DNA of 64,000 nucleotides, taken from Microthrixaceae bacterium. Its GTDB lineage: Bacteria; Actinomycetota; Acidimicrobiia; Acidimicrobiales; Microtrichaceae. This document shows, in pieces, positions 1 to 8,501 of the stretch (positions are counted from its first letter, which is position 1; every line of letters begins with the position of its first letter). The stretch is taken from assembly GCA_023958095.1 (NCBI GenBank), contig JAMLGJ010000001.1, forward strand, positions 124,001 through 188,000, read 5' to 3'. The position numbers and the translations under genes are program-made. The notes beneath the pieces are model-generated. The model worked only from the letters and a program-made list of their open reading frames with translations. It searched no databases and was not told the DNA's origin.

Positions 1-2138
1 GCCTCCATCCGTGAGCTGACCGCACCGAAGTCGATCCCCTCCATGGCCTCGCTCTCGGTGATCTCGAGCACGAGGGACCCCGCCGGCACCTCGGCCCGGG
101 ACAAACTGGACCGCAGGTGTTCCACCAGTCGTTCGTCCGCGAACTGCTGGGCGGACACGTTCACCGCCACCGAGGCGAGCTCGAGGCCCTCGTCCCGGCT
201 CCGTGCGAGCAGGTCGATGGCCCGATCGATCTGCTCCTGGCCGATCGCGATTATGAGACCGGTCTCCTCGGCCACGTCGATGAACTCCGCCGGGGAGAGT
301 TCCCCGAGCAACGGGTGTGTCCACCGCGCGAGGCCCTCCGCCGACACGATGCGCCCGGTGCGGAGGTCCACCTTCGGCTGGAAGTGCGTCAGCACCGGGG
401 TACCTGTGCCCTCGAGTCCGTTGCGGAGCTCAGCTTCGATGGAACGCCTGCGCTCGGTCGCGGCGGCCATCGAGGCGTCGTAGACGACCCAGGTGTCCCG
501 CGCGTGCGCCTTGGTGGCGTGCAGGGCCACCCCGACCCGCTCCAGGAGCTCGTCGGAGGTCGTGGCGTCCCTCGGTGCCGAGCAGACCGCGACGGTGGCG
601 GTGAGGAACACGGTGCGGTCACCGACCTTGAAGGGGCGACGCATCGTGGAGACCAGCCGCTCGGCCACCACGGCGGCATCGGCCGGTTCCACGTCTGTCA
701 GCAGCACGCAGAACTCGTCACCGCCCATTCGCCCGAGGTTGTCCGAGCGAACGCTCGCAGCGAGACGTTCGGCCACCATGCGCAGCAGCTCGTCGCCCCG
801 GGCGTGACCGAGGCTGTCGTTGACCTCCTTGAACCGGTCGAGGTCGACCAGCAACACCGATGCCCCGGGGTTCGGGGCCGAATCGACCGCAGCGGCGACC
901 ATCTGGTGCATCGAGTAGCGGTTGGGAAGCCCGGTCAAGCGGTCCTCCGAGGAGACACGCTGCATCTCCACCGCGTTTCGTTCGAGCCGTTCGTTGGCCT
1001 CCTCGAGCGCAACCGCCATCCGTTCGAGGCGTCGGACGCGTGACCACCACAGGTAGCCGGCCACGGCCGCAGCCGTCAGCAGCACCCCGAACACGAGCAC
1101 CCACCCGCGGCCCTCGGACGCGCTGGCAGAGACGACTTCGTCCCTGGCCGCGCCATGCACCTCGAGCTCGGTGTCCCCGATGCTCACCGATCGCACGAAC
1201 CCGTCGGCCGGTTGCTGGACACCGGTGTGGGGTTCTCCCTGCGGGGGCACTCCGGCGACCACCACCGGTTCGACCCCGCCCTCGGACGAGCCGGCGCCCG
1301 GTGTCGCGACGAGCACCTGCTCGGTCTCCGACAGCGTGGGTCCGGCAACCGAGTCGAACACCTCACCGGCGGACAGGGTCACCGAGGAGACCCCGATGAG
1401 GGCGGCTCTTCTGCCCTCGGCGGTGTCGACGGGCAGCGATGGGTCGAACACGGGGCGCATCAGGCGCAACTCGAATCCCGCCGGCACACCGGCGGTGCCG
1501 AGCGCACCCGCTTCGCCGGCCGCCGTGGACACCCCGGTCAGGGGCCCGGGACCGACGAGCAGGACGGTGGAGCCGTCCTGCGAACCGGCCACCAGCCGTT
1601 CGATCAGGGAACCCTCCATCGCGTCGTCCAGGATGTTGAGCCCCGGAGAGCTCTTCGCTCCGCTCCTGCCGGCCTCGAACCAGGTGATCAGGTAGTGGTC
1701 GCGTTCGGGCGCCTCGACCCTCGTGCCCGCGTCGTCGATCTCGCTGATCGAGGAGAAGCCCTGGGCCTGCAGGCGCTGCTCCACCTCTGCGCGGTCCGCC
1801 GGTGTCACGTGGTCGAACAACTCGAGCGACCTGATGTCGGGGTGGTTCGCCAGGAACCCACTGGTGAAGCGCTCGTACTCCTCCGGGTCGACCGAGTCCG
1901 AGCTCATCACGTACGCGACCAGGGCAGTCGCTATCTCCTCGGCCCCTTCCAGGCGTCCCGACATGGCGGTGGCGGTCTGTTCCACGTGCCGCCTGGCGGT
2001 GGACTCCGCGTGGGACCCGGCGCGCTCGTCGTTGAGCCACACAGCACCGGCGGTCAACAGCGCCCCCAGCCCGGCGATGCCGACTGCCACCAGCGCGCGA
2101 CGGGGCCTTCGCACCGTGGGTGTCCCGCGCTCGGCCAT
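1..2138 (-). CDS. CHASE-GGDEF-EAL membrane signalling protein (partial, C-terminus beyond left edge)
   Basis: Predicted membrane sensor that makes and/or degrades cyclic di-GMP. An N-terminal membrane helix (about residues 15-35) is followed by a periplasmic CHASE-like sensor region (about 45-320), a second helix (about 343-365), a GGDEF domain with intact RMGGDEF near residue 468 preceded by LLVDLDRFKEVND, and an EAL domain. The EAL signature is EGLARW (near residue 599), so the central Ala is Gly; NVSAQQF and LEITES, typical of EAL domains, are present. The end of the EAL domain, with further metal ligands, lies outside the window, so phosphodiesterase activity cannot be judged. The ATG at 2138 was chosen because TACCCT lies 6 nt upstream, as in other genes here. 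It is divergent from the channel gene. Domain calls are confident; net activity is unknown. Confidence 0.88.
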   Translation of the reverse strand, partial: MAERGTPTVRRPRRALVAVGIAGLGALLTAGAVWLNDERAGSHAESTARRHVEQTATAMSGRLEGAEEIATALVAYVMSSDSVDPEEYERFTSGFLANHPDIRSLELFDHVTPADRAEVEQRLQAQGFSSISEIDDAGTRVEAPERDHYLITWFEAGRSGAKSSPGLNILDDAMEGSLIERLVAGSQDGSTVLLVGPGPLTGVSTAAGEAGALGTAGVPAGFELRLMRPVFDPSLPVDTAEGRRAALIGVSSVTLSAGEVFDSVAGPTLSETEQVLVATPGAGSSEGGVEPVVVAGVPPQGEPHTGVQQPADGFVRSVSIGDTELEVHGAARDEVVSASASEGRGWVLVFGVLLTAAAVAGYLWWSRVRRLERMAVALEEANERLERNAVEMQRVSSEDRLTGLPNRYSMHQMVAAAVDSAPNPGASVLLVDLDRFKEVNDSLGHARGDELLRMVAERLAASVRSDNLGRMGGDEFCVLLTDVEPADAAVVAERLVSTMRRPFKVGDRTVFLTATVAVCSAPRDATTSDELLERVGVALHATKAHARDTWVVYDASMAAATERRRSIEAELRNGLEGTGTPVLTHFQPKVDLRTGRIVSAEGLARWTHPLLGELSPAEFIDVAEETGLIIAIGQEQIDRAIDLLARSRDEGLELASVAVNVSAQQFADERLVEHLRSSLSRAEVPAGSLVLEITESEAMEGIDFGAVSSRME

Positions 2139-2144
2139 CAGCGC

Positions 2145-2150
2145 AGGGTA
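2145..2150 (-). promoter_or_regulatory. -10 element TACCCT, leaderless start of CHASE-GGDEF-EAL gene
   Basis: TACCCT on the minus strand ends 6 nt before the ATG at 2138, so transcription should begin at or next to the start codon. No Shine-Dalgarno sequence is visible. Confidence 0.55.
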
Positions 2151-2224
2151 CCGACGGATCCGTCGAAAACGACCCGGAGGGCCCATCCGCGCAGCACGAC
2201 CGACGAGCCACCAACATCGTGGGG

Positions 2225-2929
2225 ATGGAGGACACCGAACACAAGTCCCTGGCCCCGGTGCTGTGGATGTCGGTGGTCGTGATGCTGGTCACGCCCTTCT
2301 TCGCCCCCAACCTCCTCGGACGCGTGGCGACCACCGCTGCCGTGGGGGGCACCGCCGTGGTCGCACTGCGTCGCAGCGGGGCGCGCCGTTCGGTGCGCCT
2401 GGCCGGCGAGGCGATCGTGGTCGGCCTGACCCTCATGGCCGCGGCCTCGCGGGAGTTCGAGTCGGCCCCGGCGACCTTGGAGATCGCGGGAACCGCCCTG
2501 CTGGCGATCCTGTTGCTGGTCACCCCCTCGGTGGTGGTGTTCCGGCTCGCGCAACGACCGAAGGTGACCCTGGACACCGTTGCCGGTGCCCTGGCGGCAT
2601 ACATCCAGATCGGACTCTTCTTCGCGACCCTGTACCGCCTGGACGGCCTCGTGGAGTCGACACCGTTCTTCACCGGGACGGCGGATCCCACGATGATGGA
2701 CTTCCAGTTCTTCAGCTTCGTGACCCTCACCACGCTCGGCTACGGGGACCTGGTGCCCGCGACCGACGTGGGTCAGTCCATGGCCATGTTCGAGGCGGTC
2801 CTGGGCCAGGTGTTCCTCGTCACCGTGGTGGCGCTGGCGGTCGGGAACCTCGGCGCACAGGTGCGCCCCAGGGGGGACGGCGCACACGCGCGCGCCGGGT
2901 CGGACGACCGGGGTGGCGCACCTACCTGA
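2225..2929 (+). CDS. Two-TM-pore potassium channel family protein
   Basis: Predicted inner-membrane K+ channel subunit of the Ion_trans_2 (PF07885) type, 234 aa. The selectivity filter TLGYGD (residues 170-175) sits in a pore loop between the helix at about 117-138 and the last helix at about 188-208. Four hydrophobic segments precede these (about 13-30, 33-48, 58-74, 84-108), so the topology is a six-helix channel without a voltage-sensor arginine ladder that I can see. There is no RCK domain; the C-terminus is a short polar tail. The ATG at 2225 was chosen; an in-frame GTG at 2219 is possible, and there is no good Shine-Dalgarno site. Channel identity is strong because of the filter; ion selectivity and gating are inferred from the family. 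Confidence 0.88.
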   Translation: MEDTEHKSLAPVLWMSVVVMLVTPFFAPNLLGRVATTAAVGGTAVVALRRSGARRSVRLAGEAIVVGLTLMAAASREFESAPATLEIAGTALLAILLLVTPSVVVFRLAQRPKVTLDTVAGALAAYIQIGLFFATLYRLDGLVESTPFFTGTADPTMMDFQFFSFVTLTTLGYGDLVPATDVGQSMAMFEAVLGQVFLVTVVALAVGNLGAQVRPRGDGAHARAGSDDRGGAPT

Positions 2930-3058
2930 GAAACGCACCGGGCGCGCTCAGGAAACGACTTGTCCACCGGCGGGAAGTGGTGGCAGATTCTGCGCGTCCT
3001 CACGTAAGGGCGTGCACCCAGGAGGACAGCTCTACTACTCGTCTTCCTGGAGTGCATC

Positions 3059-4087
3059 GTGCGTACGACCCTCGTGCGCGCCACCCTCTTCCTGGGTGGT
3101 GTGCTGATCAGTGCCTGGACCTACCTCGTGGTGTCGGGCTCGGCCCTGGGCAGCGGCCCCCTGTTCGTGCTCGAGGAGGGGATCGCCTCGAGCACGGGAC
3201 TCCCCTTCAGCCTCGTCACGGTGCTCACGGGCGTGTTCCTGCTCTCGAGCGCTGCGGTCATGAGGGCACCGGTCGGTCCGGGGACCCTCTGCGTACCGGT
3301 CGCCTTCGGAGTGCTGGTGGCGCTTCTCGAGCCGACCGCACCGGTGCTGGACGGGAACACTCCTGCCTGGCTCGCGCTGCGCCTCGTGGTGCTCGTCGTG
3401 GCCACGCACCTGATGATGCTCGGCTCCGTGATGGTCGTGAGGTCCGCCTTCGGCGCCTCTGCACTGGACGCGGTGATGCTCGGCACCGCACGCGTCCTGC
3501 GTATCGATGCCGCACGGGTGAGGGTCGGGCTCGAGGCGACGATGGCCGCCACCGGAGCGGTCCTGGGAGGCACGGCCGGCATCGGCACGGTCCTCGCCGG
3601 GCTCATGGTCGGTCACAGCTTCCGCTTCTGGGCCCGTCGCCTGCTCCCGGCCAACGCCACGGCCGACGACCGCGGGGACACGGCCGGCGTCCCGGCTCCA
3701 CAGAGGTCGCGCCTGGCGCGCCCCGCGAGGTCGCTGCGCCCATCTTTGTCGATGCAACCAACTGGGCTAGGTTCCTCCCCAACAGCAGGGGCGCCACGGG
3801 CGGTGTCCCCGGCCGGATGGCGATCCGGCGCCGATTCCAGGAGTACCGATGTCACCGAAGAAGCTGGCCCTGTCGTTGTTCCTCCCGCTCGTGCTCGTCG
3901 CCGGAGCATGCAGCGACGGCGAGGACTCGGCAGACGACGTGCCGACCGACGAGGAGACCACCACGGAGGACTCCGCACCCGACGAGGGCGACGGGGCGGC
4001 GTCGGAGGACTCCGGGACCGAGGCCGCCGAGGCCGAGACAGTGGCGATGTCGCCGGGCAACGCCATGGGAACCCCGCCCACCGGTGA
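3059..4087 (+). CDS. YczE/YitT-like membrane protein with anomalous C-terminal tail
   Basis: The first ~200 residues form a multi-helix membrane protein resembling the YczE/YyaS/YitT family: hydrophobic segments at about 5-25, 45-65, 75-90, 100-120 and 160-190, with FGASALDAVMLG and the terminal GTVLAGLMVGHSFRFWARR seen in that family. GGAG lies 6 nt before the GTG start. Family members are about 200-220 aa, but here the frame stays open to residue 342. The last ~130 residues are a low-complexity Arg/Gly/Pro-rich tail, and the final 239 bp lie out of frame inside the next gene, including its signal peptide. The tail is either a non-conserved read-through or a sign of a frameshift near residue 200; in the +1 frame a TAG at 3768 would end it. 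Function unknown. Confidence 0.6.
   Translation: MRTTLVRATLFLGGVLISAWTYLVVSGSALGSGPLFVLEEGIASSTGLPFSLVTVLTGVFLLSSAAVMRAPVGPGTLCVPVAFGVLVALLEPTAPVLDGNTPAWLALRLVVLVVATHLMMLGSVMVVRSAFGASALDAVMLGTARVLRIDAARVRVGLEATMAATGAVLGGTAGIGTVLAGLMVGHSFRFWARRLLPANATADDRGDTAGVPAPQRSRLARPARSLRPSLSMQPTGLGSSPTAGAPRAVSPAGWRSGADSRSTDVTEEAGPVVVPPARARRRSMQRRRGLGRRRADRRGDHHGGLRTRRGRRGGVGGLRDRGRRGRDSGDVAGQRHGNPAHR
3746..3773 (+). promoter_or_regulatory. Candidate promoter of FAS1 lipoprotein gene
   Basis: TTGTCG (3746-3751), a 16-bp spacer and TAGGTT (3768-3773) resemble an actinobacterial housekeeping promoter. It lies about 75 nt before the FAS1 start and inside the open tail of the preceding frame, which argues that the tail region is really intergenic. 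Confidence 0.4.
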
Positions 4088-4511
4088 CACCGCCGAGTTG
4101 AACATCGCGGAGATCGCGGCCGGCACCGCGGACGTCTCGACGTTGACGCGGCTCGTGATCAAGGGCGGACTCCTCCCAACGGTGCGCGACGGTGGCCCCT
4201 TCACCGTGTTCGCACCCACGAACGAGGCCTTCGCGGAGATCCCCCACGACGTGCTGCGCGACCTCTCCGCCAACCAGCCCGAGCTGGCCGACGTGCTCAC
4301 CCTGCACGTGCTGGCGGGCGAGTACACCGCCGAGGACCTCGCATCGCTCGACGGCAGCACCGTCGACACGGTCCAGGGCGGCAAGCTCGCGGTCTCCGTC
4401 GAGGGCGACGTGATCACGGTCGGGGGCGCGACCGTGATCGCTCCCGATGTGTTCGCATCCAACGGTGTGGTCCACCTCGTGGACACGGTCATCACCCAAC
4501 CGAACGGCTGA
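3849..4511 (+). CDS. FAS1 (fasciclin) domain lipoprotein
   Basis: Exported, lipid-anchored protein of 220 aa. The signal peptide (MSPKKLALSLFLPLVLVAGAC) carries a lipobox with Cys at about residue 20. An acidic Asp/Glu/Ser/Thr-rich linker follows to about residue 75, then one FAS1 domain (about 80-218) with the hallmark FTVFAPTNEAF and a terminal NGVVHLVDTVI. FAS1 domains mediate adhesion and matrix binding, so a surface adhesion or envelope role is likely but inferred. AGGAG lies 6 nt upstream of the ATG. It converges on the metallophosphoesterase gene, 9 bp away. A second FAS1 gene is at 42203, but that one has a membrane-anchored C-terminus instead of a lipobox. Confidence 0.93.
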   Translation: MSPKKLALSLFLPLVLVAGACSDGEDSADDVPTDEETTTEDSAPDEGDGAASEDSGTEAAEAETVAMSPGNAMGTPPTGDTAELNIAEIAAGTADVSTLTRLVIKGGLLPTVRDGGPFTVFAPTNEAFAEIPHDVLRDLSANQPELADVLTLHVLAGEYTAEDLASLDGSTVDTVQGGKLAVSVEGDVITVGGATVIAPDVFASNGVVHLVDTVITQPNG

Positions 4512-4520
4512 TCCCGGGGC

Positions 4521-6098
4521 TCAGTCTCCTTCGGACCCGCCTTCGCCGGGTGCGCTCGGTCGGGTGTCCCCCGTTCCGGGCCCGGTGACATCCGGCTCCG
4601 GGGAGTCGCCGCGGTCCTCCAGGTCCTCGAGGGTGGGCTCCTCGGGATCCTCGGACAGCGCCGGATCCGGTTCGGAGTCGGTCGGCTCCTGCCCGGGCTC
4701 GAAGAGACGACGGCGCACCTCGAAGTTTCCCCCGGTGCCGATCAGCTCGATCGTGTCGATGGCGACCAGTCGCTCCCCCGAGAAGCGCAGCACCTGGGCC
4801 ACGTAGGGCTCGTCCGCGACGACCGTGAGCGAGCCGAGCCCGGTGGCTCCGGTGCTGCCCACGACCGACACGATGGTGCCGTCATCCCAGGACACGATGC
4901 TGCGGTGCAGGTGACCCGCAACCACCAGGGGCACCTCGCCGGCCACCTCGGATGCCATGGCAGGGTTGTGCATCGCAACGACGTCGGGGGAGTTCTCCTC
5001 CACGAGGCGCCGGAGCCGCGGGGCGGCATGGTCCATGATCAGCTGCCGTTCCTCCGCGGGCACGCTACGGGTCGTGGTGACCACGGGGTCGTCGAAGCCG
5101 AGGACCTCGACGCCCCCGATGTCCACGACGCGCCCACCGATCGCCGTGACCCCCGGAGCGGAGGCGATCACCTCACGGTTCTCCGGGGAGTCGTGGTTGC
5201 CGGCCACGAAGTAGTACGGCACCCCGAAGTCGTCGAACAGCGCGGCGAAGGGTTCCTCGATGGGCAGGCCGAACGAGGTGGTGTCCCCGGTGTCGAGGAT
5301 CGCGTCGACACCGAAGGATTCCGCGAGGTCCCTCGTGAGCCCGACGCCCACCGGGTTCAGGTGCAGGTCGGAGACGTGCAGGATGGCAACCTCGCCCTCA
5401 CTCCCGGCGATCGTGGCGGTCACACTGGCCGAGTACAGCCCTGCGAGACGCTCCGCGAGGACATCCACGCGGGCATCCAACCCGCTCGCATCTCCCGAGG
5501 TGACCGCTGCCAGCAGGGGACCGCCGAGGGCCAGGGAACCGTCATAGACCGGCTCCTCGAACCTGCGCGCGTCGAAACCCAGCGCCACCGAACCGACCGT
5601 GGCGCCCACGGTGAGGCAACCCAGCACCGCACCCGCCAGCACGCTCCGCGCACGCCTGCGCGGCGCAACGGCGGCGGCGAGCGCACCTGTTGCCGCACCT
5701 GCGAGGAGCAGGCGGATGAGCGCCGAGGTGATCGCCGGGGGCAGGTCCGCGCGTATCTCCTCCTCGATCGTCTCGGCATCCAGGCGTCCGCCGGCGGCGA
5801 TGACGGGTTGCACGTCCAGTTCGCGCAGTTCGGCGGTCAGGCGCACCGGGGAAGGGTGGGTGTTGGCGCTGACGCGTCCGAGCGGCGGCAGCGACAGCAC
5901 GGTCTCGCCCCGGAGTGCCGGACCGGTGCCGATGCTCACCACGCCGGGTCCGATCCGGTGCGACCCCGCAGGCACGAACTGCACCACCAACAGCGTTGCC
6001 CCCACCACCCAGAGCGCCCAGACCGCGCGTGCCATCCAGCGACGGCGAGGGGGCGAGGAGGACCCCTTCGGCTGGTCCGACTCCTCCAGCGGGTTCAT
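4521..6098 (-). CDS. Membrane-anchored metallophosphoesterase
   Basis: Calcineurin-like dinuclear metallophosphoesterase of 525 aa. A membrane helix at about 23-42 is followed by an extracytoplasmic region, two more hydrophobic segments (about 125-145 and 152-172), then the catalytic domain with the metal-binding series SDLH (about 243-246), GD (271-272), GNHD (300-303) and GHLH (395-398). The last ~60 residues are an acidic Glu/Asp/Pro-rich tail. The frame is open upstream for another 79 codons, but that stretch is low complexity, so the ATG at 6098 preceding MNPLEESDQPKG was chosen; no strong ribosome site is visible there. Substrate unknown; the family includes lipid and nucleotide phosphoesterases. 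Confidence 0.85.
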   Translation of the reverse strand: MNPLEESDQPKGSSSPPRRRWMARAVWALWVVGATLLVVQFVPAGSHRIGPGVVSIGTGPALRGETVLSLPPLGRVSANTHPSPVRLTAELRELDVQPVIAAGGRLDAETIEEEIRADLPPAITSALIRLLLAGAATGALAAAVAPRRRARSVLAGAVLGCLTVGATVGSVALGFDARRFEEPVYDGSLALGGPLLAAVTSGDASGLDARVDVLAERLAGLYSASVTATIAGSEGEVAILHVSDLHLNPVGVGLTRDLAESFGVDAILDTGDTTSFGLPIEEPFAALFDDFGVPYYFVAGNHDSPENREVIASAPGVTAIGGRVVDIGGVEVLGFDDPVVTTTRSVPAEERQLIMDHAAPRLRRLVEENSPDVVAMHNPAMASEVAGEVPLVVAGHLHRSIVSWDDGTIVSVVGSTGATGLGSLTVVADEPYVAQVLRFSGERLVAIDTIELIGTGGNFEVRRRLFEPGQEPTDSEPDPALSEDPEEPTLEDLEDRGDSPEPDVTGPGTGDTRPSAPGEGGSEGD

Positions 6099-6398
6099 GG
6101 GACACCCCGGAACCGACGTTGGCCCGCAGGGACAGGGTTCCCCGCAGAGCCAAGGCTCCCCGGAGACGGACGGGGCCAGCGCGACGGATGGCGCCCCGGA
6201 AACAGAAAGTGCCTCGGCCCCTCTCCCTGGGCCGAGGCAATTCCTACGTGAGCGGTCCTCCCGGCTCCACCCTGGCCCGGTCTTACACCGTTCACTCCCT
6301 GTAGGAATACAACACGAAATCGTCCGGCAGGACAACGGGGATGTATCCCCGGTAGGGGTGCACCAGGCGGAGTCTGGGCCGGAGCCACACTCGAGACG
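6099..6398. other. Intergenic region, 300 bp
   Basis: No convincing gene. It contains the terminator hairpin at 6210-6239, a separated 7-bp inverted repeat (TTCCTAC at 6241-6247 and GTAGGAA at 6301-6307), and a small hairpin with arms GGGGAT (6337-6342) and ATCCCC (6345-6350). The stretch 6241-6330 is less GC-rich than its surroundings and may hold the promoter of the metallophosphoesterase gene, but no clear -10/-35 pair stands out. Confidence 0.5.
6210..6239 (-). terminator. Intrinsic terminator for the acyltransferase gene
   Basis: Perfect 11-bp inverted repeat TGCCTCGGCCC / GGGCCGAGGCA with an 8-nt loop. On the minus strand the stem is followed by CTTTCTGTTT, a T-rich run, fitting termination of transcripts from the acyltransferase gene that ends at 6399. 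Confidence 0.65.
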
Positions 6399-8426
6399 CT
6401 ACCCGGGAAGGGACGAGTCGGTGCGTCCGGTGTTGGCCTCGTAGGCCGCCAGCACCTGCGGATAGAGCCACTTGGCCACCTCGGGAGCGGCGTCGTTGCT
6501 GAAGTGCACGCCGTCGGGCCTCAGTGTCGAATCGTCGGGCGACGCCGCCACCCAGCCGGCCAGGTCGATGACCTCCACACCCTCGCGGGAAGCCGCCACC
6601 TCGGCGACGACCTCGCGGAAGCGCTGCATCCGCACCGGATCCGACTGCTCGATCGGTTCGCGCGGATCCCTGCCATCGATCCGGCCGAACACCACATCCG
6701 GAGGTGACAGAAGGACCACCGTCGAGTGGTGGCGCGCCAACTCGTCGACCGCACGCCCCAGCAGGTCCACGAAGGCTGCCCTCAGTTCCTCGGACTCGTC
6801 GATCGACAGGAACGGGCCGGAGGCGGTGAGCTGTTGGTCGGCCACCTCCCACGGCCCGAGCTGGATCACCGCCACGTCGCCGGGATCCTCCGATGCAGCC
6901 TGCGCCCAGGTCTCGAGCCAGCCGTCGCACTCCTCGGGGATGTCGGTGACCTGGTCACCCATGCGCCTCCGGGTGCCGGCCACCAGCCCGCATCCCAGCT
7001 CCACGTACCCACCCTCGGAGACGAACTCGTCGGGACGCTCGCGGCTCTCGGTGGACATGCCCATCGCGGTCAGCAGCGCTGTGGAGTCGCCGTAGAACCT
7101 GATCTGCGGCGCCTTCGACTCCGCCTGGCGCTCGGTCTGGTCCAGGAACCTCTCCCAGGCCTCCTCGCGGTCGAGGGTGACCGCATCACCCTCGGAGACC
7201 TGCGTGTTGAACTCGGAGGTGACGAACACGATCAACACGGCCACCACCGCGAGGCCCCCGGCCGCGTACAGGTAGACCCTCGCCGCACCCCGGCGCCGCC
7301 CCTTCCGTGCCGGGCGTTCCACGAAGCGACCCGAGAGCGCCGCAGCCACCAACGTCGCCGCGAGCCCGACCCCGAGCACCGTCCAGTCGCCGATGTCCAG
7401 GTACTGGCGCATCCACACGAAGACCGGGAAGTGGAACAGGTAGACCGCGTACGACACGAGGCCAATCCACACCAGTGGACGCCACCGGAGCATCCGGTTC
7501 AGCGGACCCCGGGGCACCACGGCCGCGACGACCACGACCACGGTCAACAGCGAATAGCCGGTGAAACCGCCTCGGTAGAGGAACTCGTCGTCGAGCTCGA
7601 CGAACACCCAGCACGCCACGACCGCGATGAGCGCTGGCGGTCCGGCCCACACCATCACACGTGCTCCCCGGGGACCGAGGGGCTCGTCGCTGCGCATCCA
7701 CCACAGGCCGAGCAGCGACCCGACCAGCAGCTCCGGGGCACGCACCTCGGTGCCGAAGTAGAGGCGGTCGAGCTGCGCACCCGACGCGAGGAGCCAGTTC
7801 GCCCACAGCACCGACGCGACCACCGCGCCGGCGAACAACGCTGCGAGCACCCGTCGTGAACCCCGCGAGGCCGCGAGCGCTGCGACCACCACCAGCGGGA
7901 GCACGAGGTAGAACTGCTCCTCGATGGCGAGGCTCCAGAAGTGGGTGAACGGCGACGGGCTCTGGAACATGGCCCCGTAGGAGTCCCCGGCCAGCAGGAA
8001 CCGCCAGTTCGCCACGTAGAAGGTCGACGCGAGGGCATCGGGGCGCAGCCGCAACCACTGCGTCGTGTCGGCCAGCCAGATGGCCGCAACGGTGATCGCG
8101 GAGATCGTGAGCAGCGCCGCCGGCATGAGCCTGCGGAGACGGCGTTCCCAGAACGCACGCAACGACACCCGCCCCGACCGGGCGTGTTCGCCCACCATCA
8201 GCGAGGTGATGAGGAATCCCGAGAGCGTGAAGAAGGTGGACACCCCCAGGAACCCGCCCGGGGTGACACCGGTTCCGGAGTGGTACATGACCACCGCCAG
8301 CACCGCCAGACCGCGCAGGCCGTCGAGCGACCGCTGGTAGCCCAGCGCCACGGGTCGGCTCGGGGCCCGACGCGCACGGACCACCCGCACCGGGGCGTCC
8401 TCGGTGCTGCTCACCTCCAACGACAC
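6399..8426 (-). CDS. Acyltransferase 3 / SGNH domain membrane protein (OafA/YrhL type)
   Basis: Integral membrane O-acyltransferase of 675 aa that probably acetylates an envelope glycan. The N-terminal acyltransferase-3 domain (about 28-385) begins with the family pattern SLDGLRGLAVLAVVMYH and has about ten membrane helices, with FWSLAIEEQFYLVLP further on. After a helix at about 390-408, an extracytoplasmic SGNH hydrolase-like domain follows (about 435-660), with FYGDS holding the Ser block and DGVHF holding the terminal Asp/His pair. The two-domain layout and length match the OafA/YrhL class. The start is GTG, 6 nt after TAGGCT. The neighbouring SGNH lipoprotein at 8502 on the same strand may act in the same pathway. 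The acceptor glycan is unknown. Confidence 0.9.
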   Translation of the reverse strand: MSLEVSSTEDAPVRVVRARRAPSRPVALGYQRSLDGLRGLAVLAVVMYHSGTGVTPGGFLGVSTFFTLSGFLITSLMVGEHARSGRVSLRAFWERRLRRLMPAALLTISAITVAAIWLADTTQWLRLRPDALASTFYVANWRFLLAGDSYGAMFQSPSPFTHFWSLAIEEQFYLVLPLVVVAALAASRGSRRVLAALFAGAVVASVLWANWLLASGAQLDRLYFGTEVRAPELLVGSLLGLWWMRSDEPLGPRGARVMVWAGPPALIAVVACWVFVELDDEFLYRGGFTGYSLLTVVVVVAAVVPRGPLNRMLRWRPLVWIGLVSYAVYLFHFPVFVWMRQYLDIGDWTVLGVGLAATLVAAALSGRFVERPARKGRRRGAARVYLYAAGGLAVVAVLIVFVTSEFNTQVSEGDAVTLDREEAWERFLDQTERQAESKAPQIRFYGDSTALLTAMGMSTESRERPDEFVSEGGYVELGCGLVAGTRRRMGDQVTDIPEECDGWLETWAQAASEDPGDVAVIQLGPWEVADQQLTASGPFLSIDESEELRAAFVDLLGRAVDELARHHSTVVLLSPPDVVFGRIDGRDPREPIEQSDPVRMQRFREVVAEVAASREGVEVIDLAGWVAASPDDSTLRPDGVHFSNDAAPEVAKWLYPQVLAAYEANTGRTDSSLPG

Positions 8427-8432
8427 CGCCCG

Positions 8433-8438
8433 AGCCTA
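8433..8438 (-). promoter_or_regulatory. -10 element TAGGCT, leaderless start of acyltransferase gene
   Basis: TAGGCT on the minus strand, 6 nt before the GTG at 8426; no ribosome-binding site is present. Confidence 0.55.
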
Positions 8439-8501
8439 TTGGAGCGCCGCGCACCCGGGGCAGAGGCCGACCCCACCCGCGGCGTACCGACGTGCAGCAT
8501 C

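Noticed and set aside
1363-2733. Minus-strand 456-aa open frame
   Set aside because: It is a shadow of the CHASE-GGDEF-EAL and channel genes in another frame, with Arg/Thr-rich low-complexity content.
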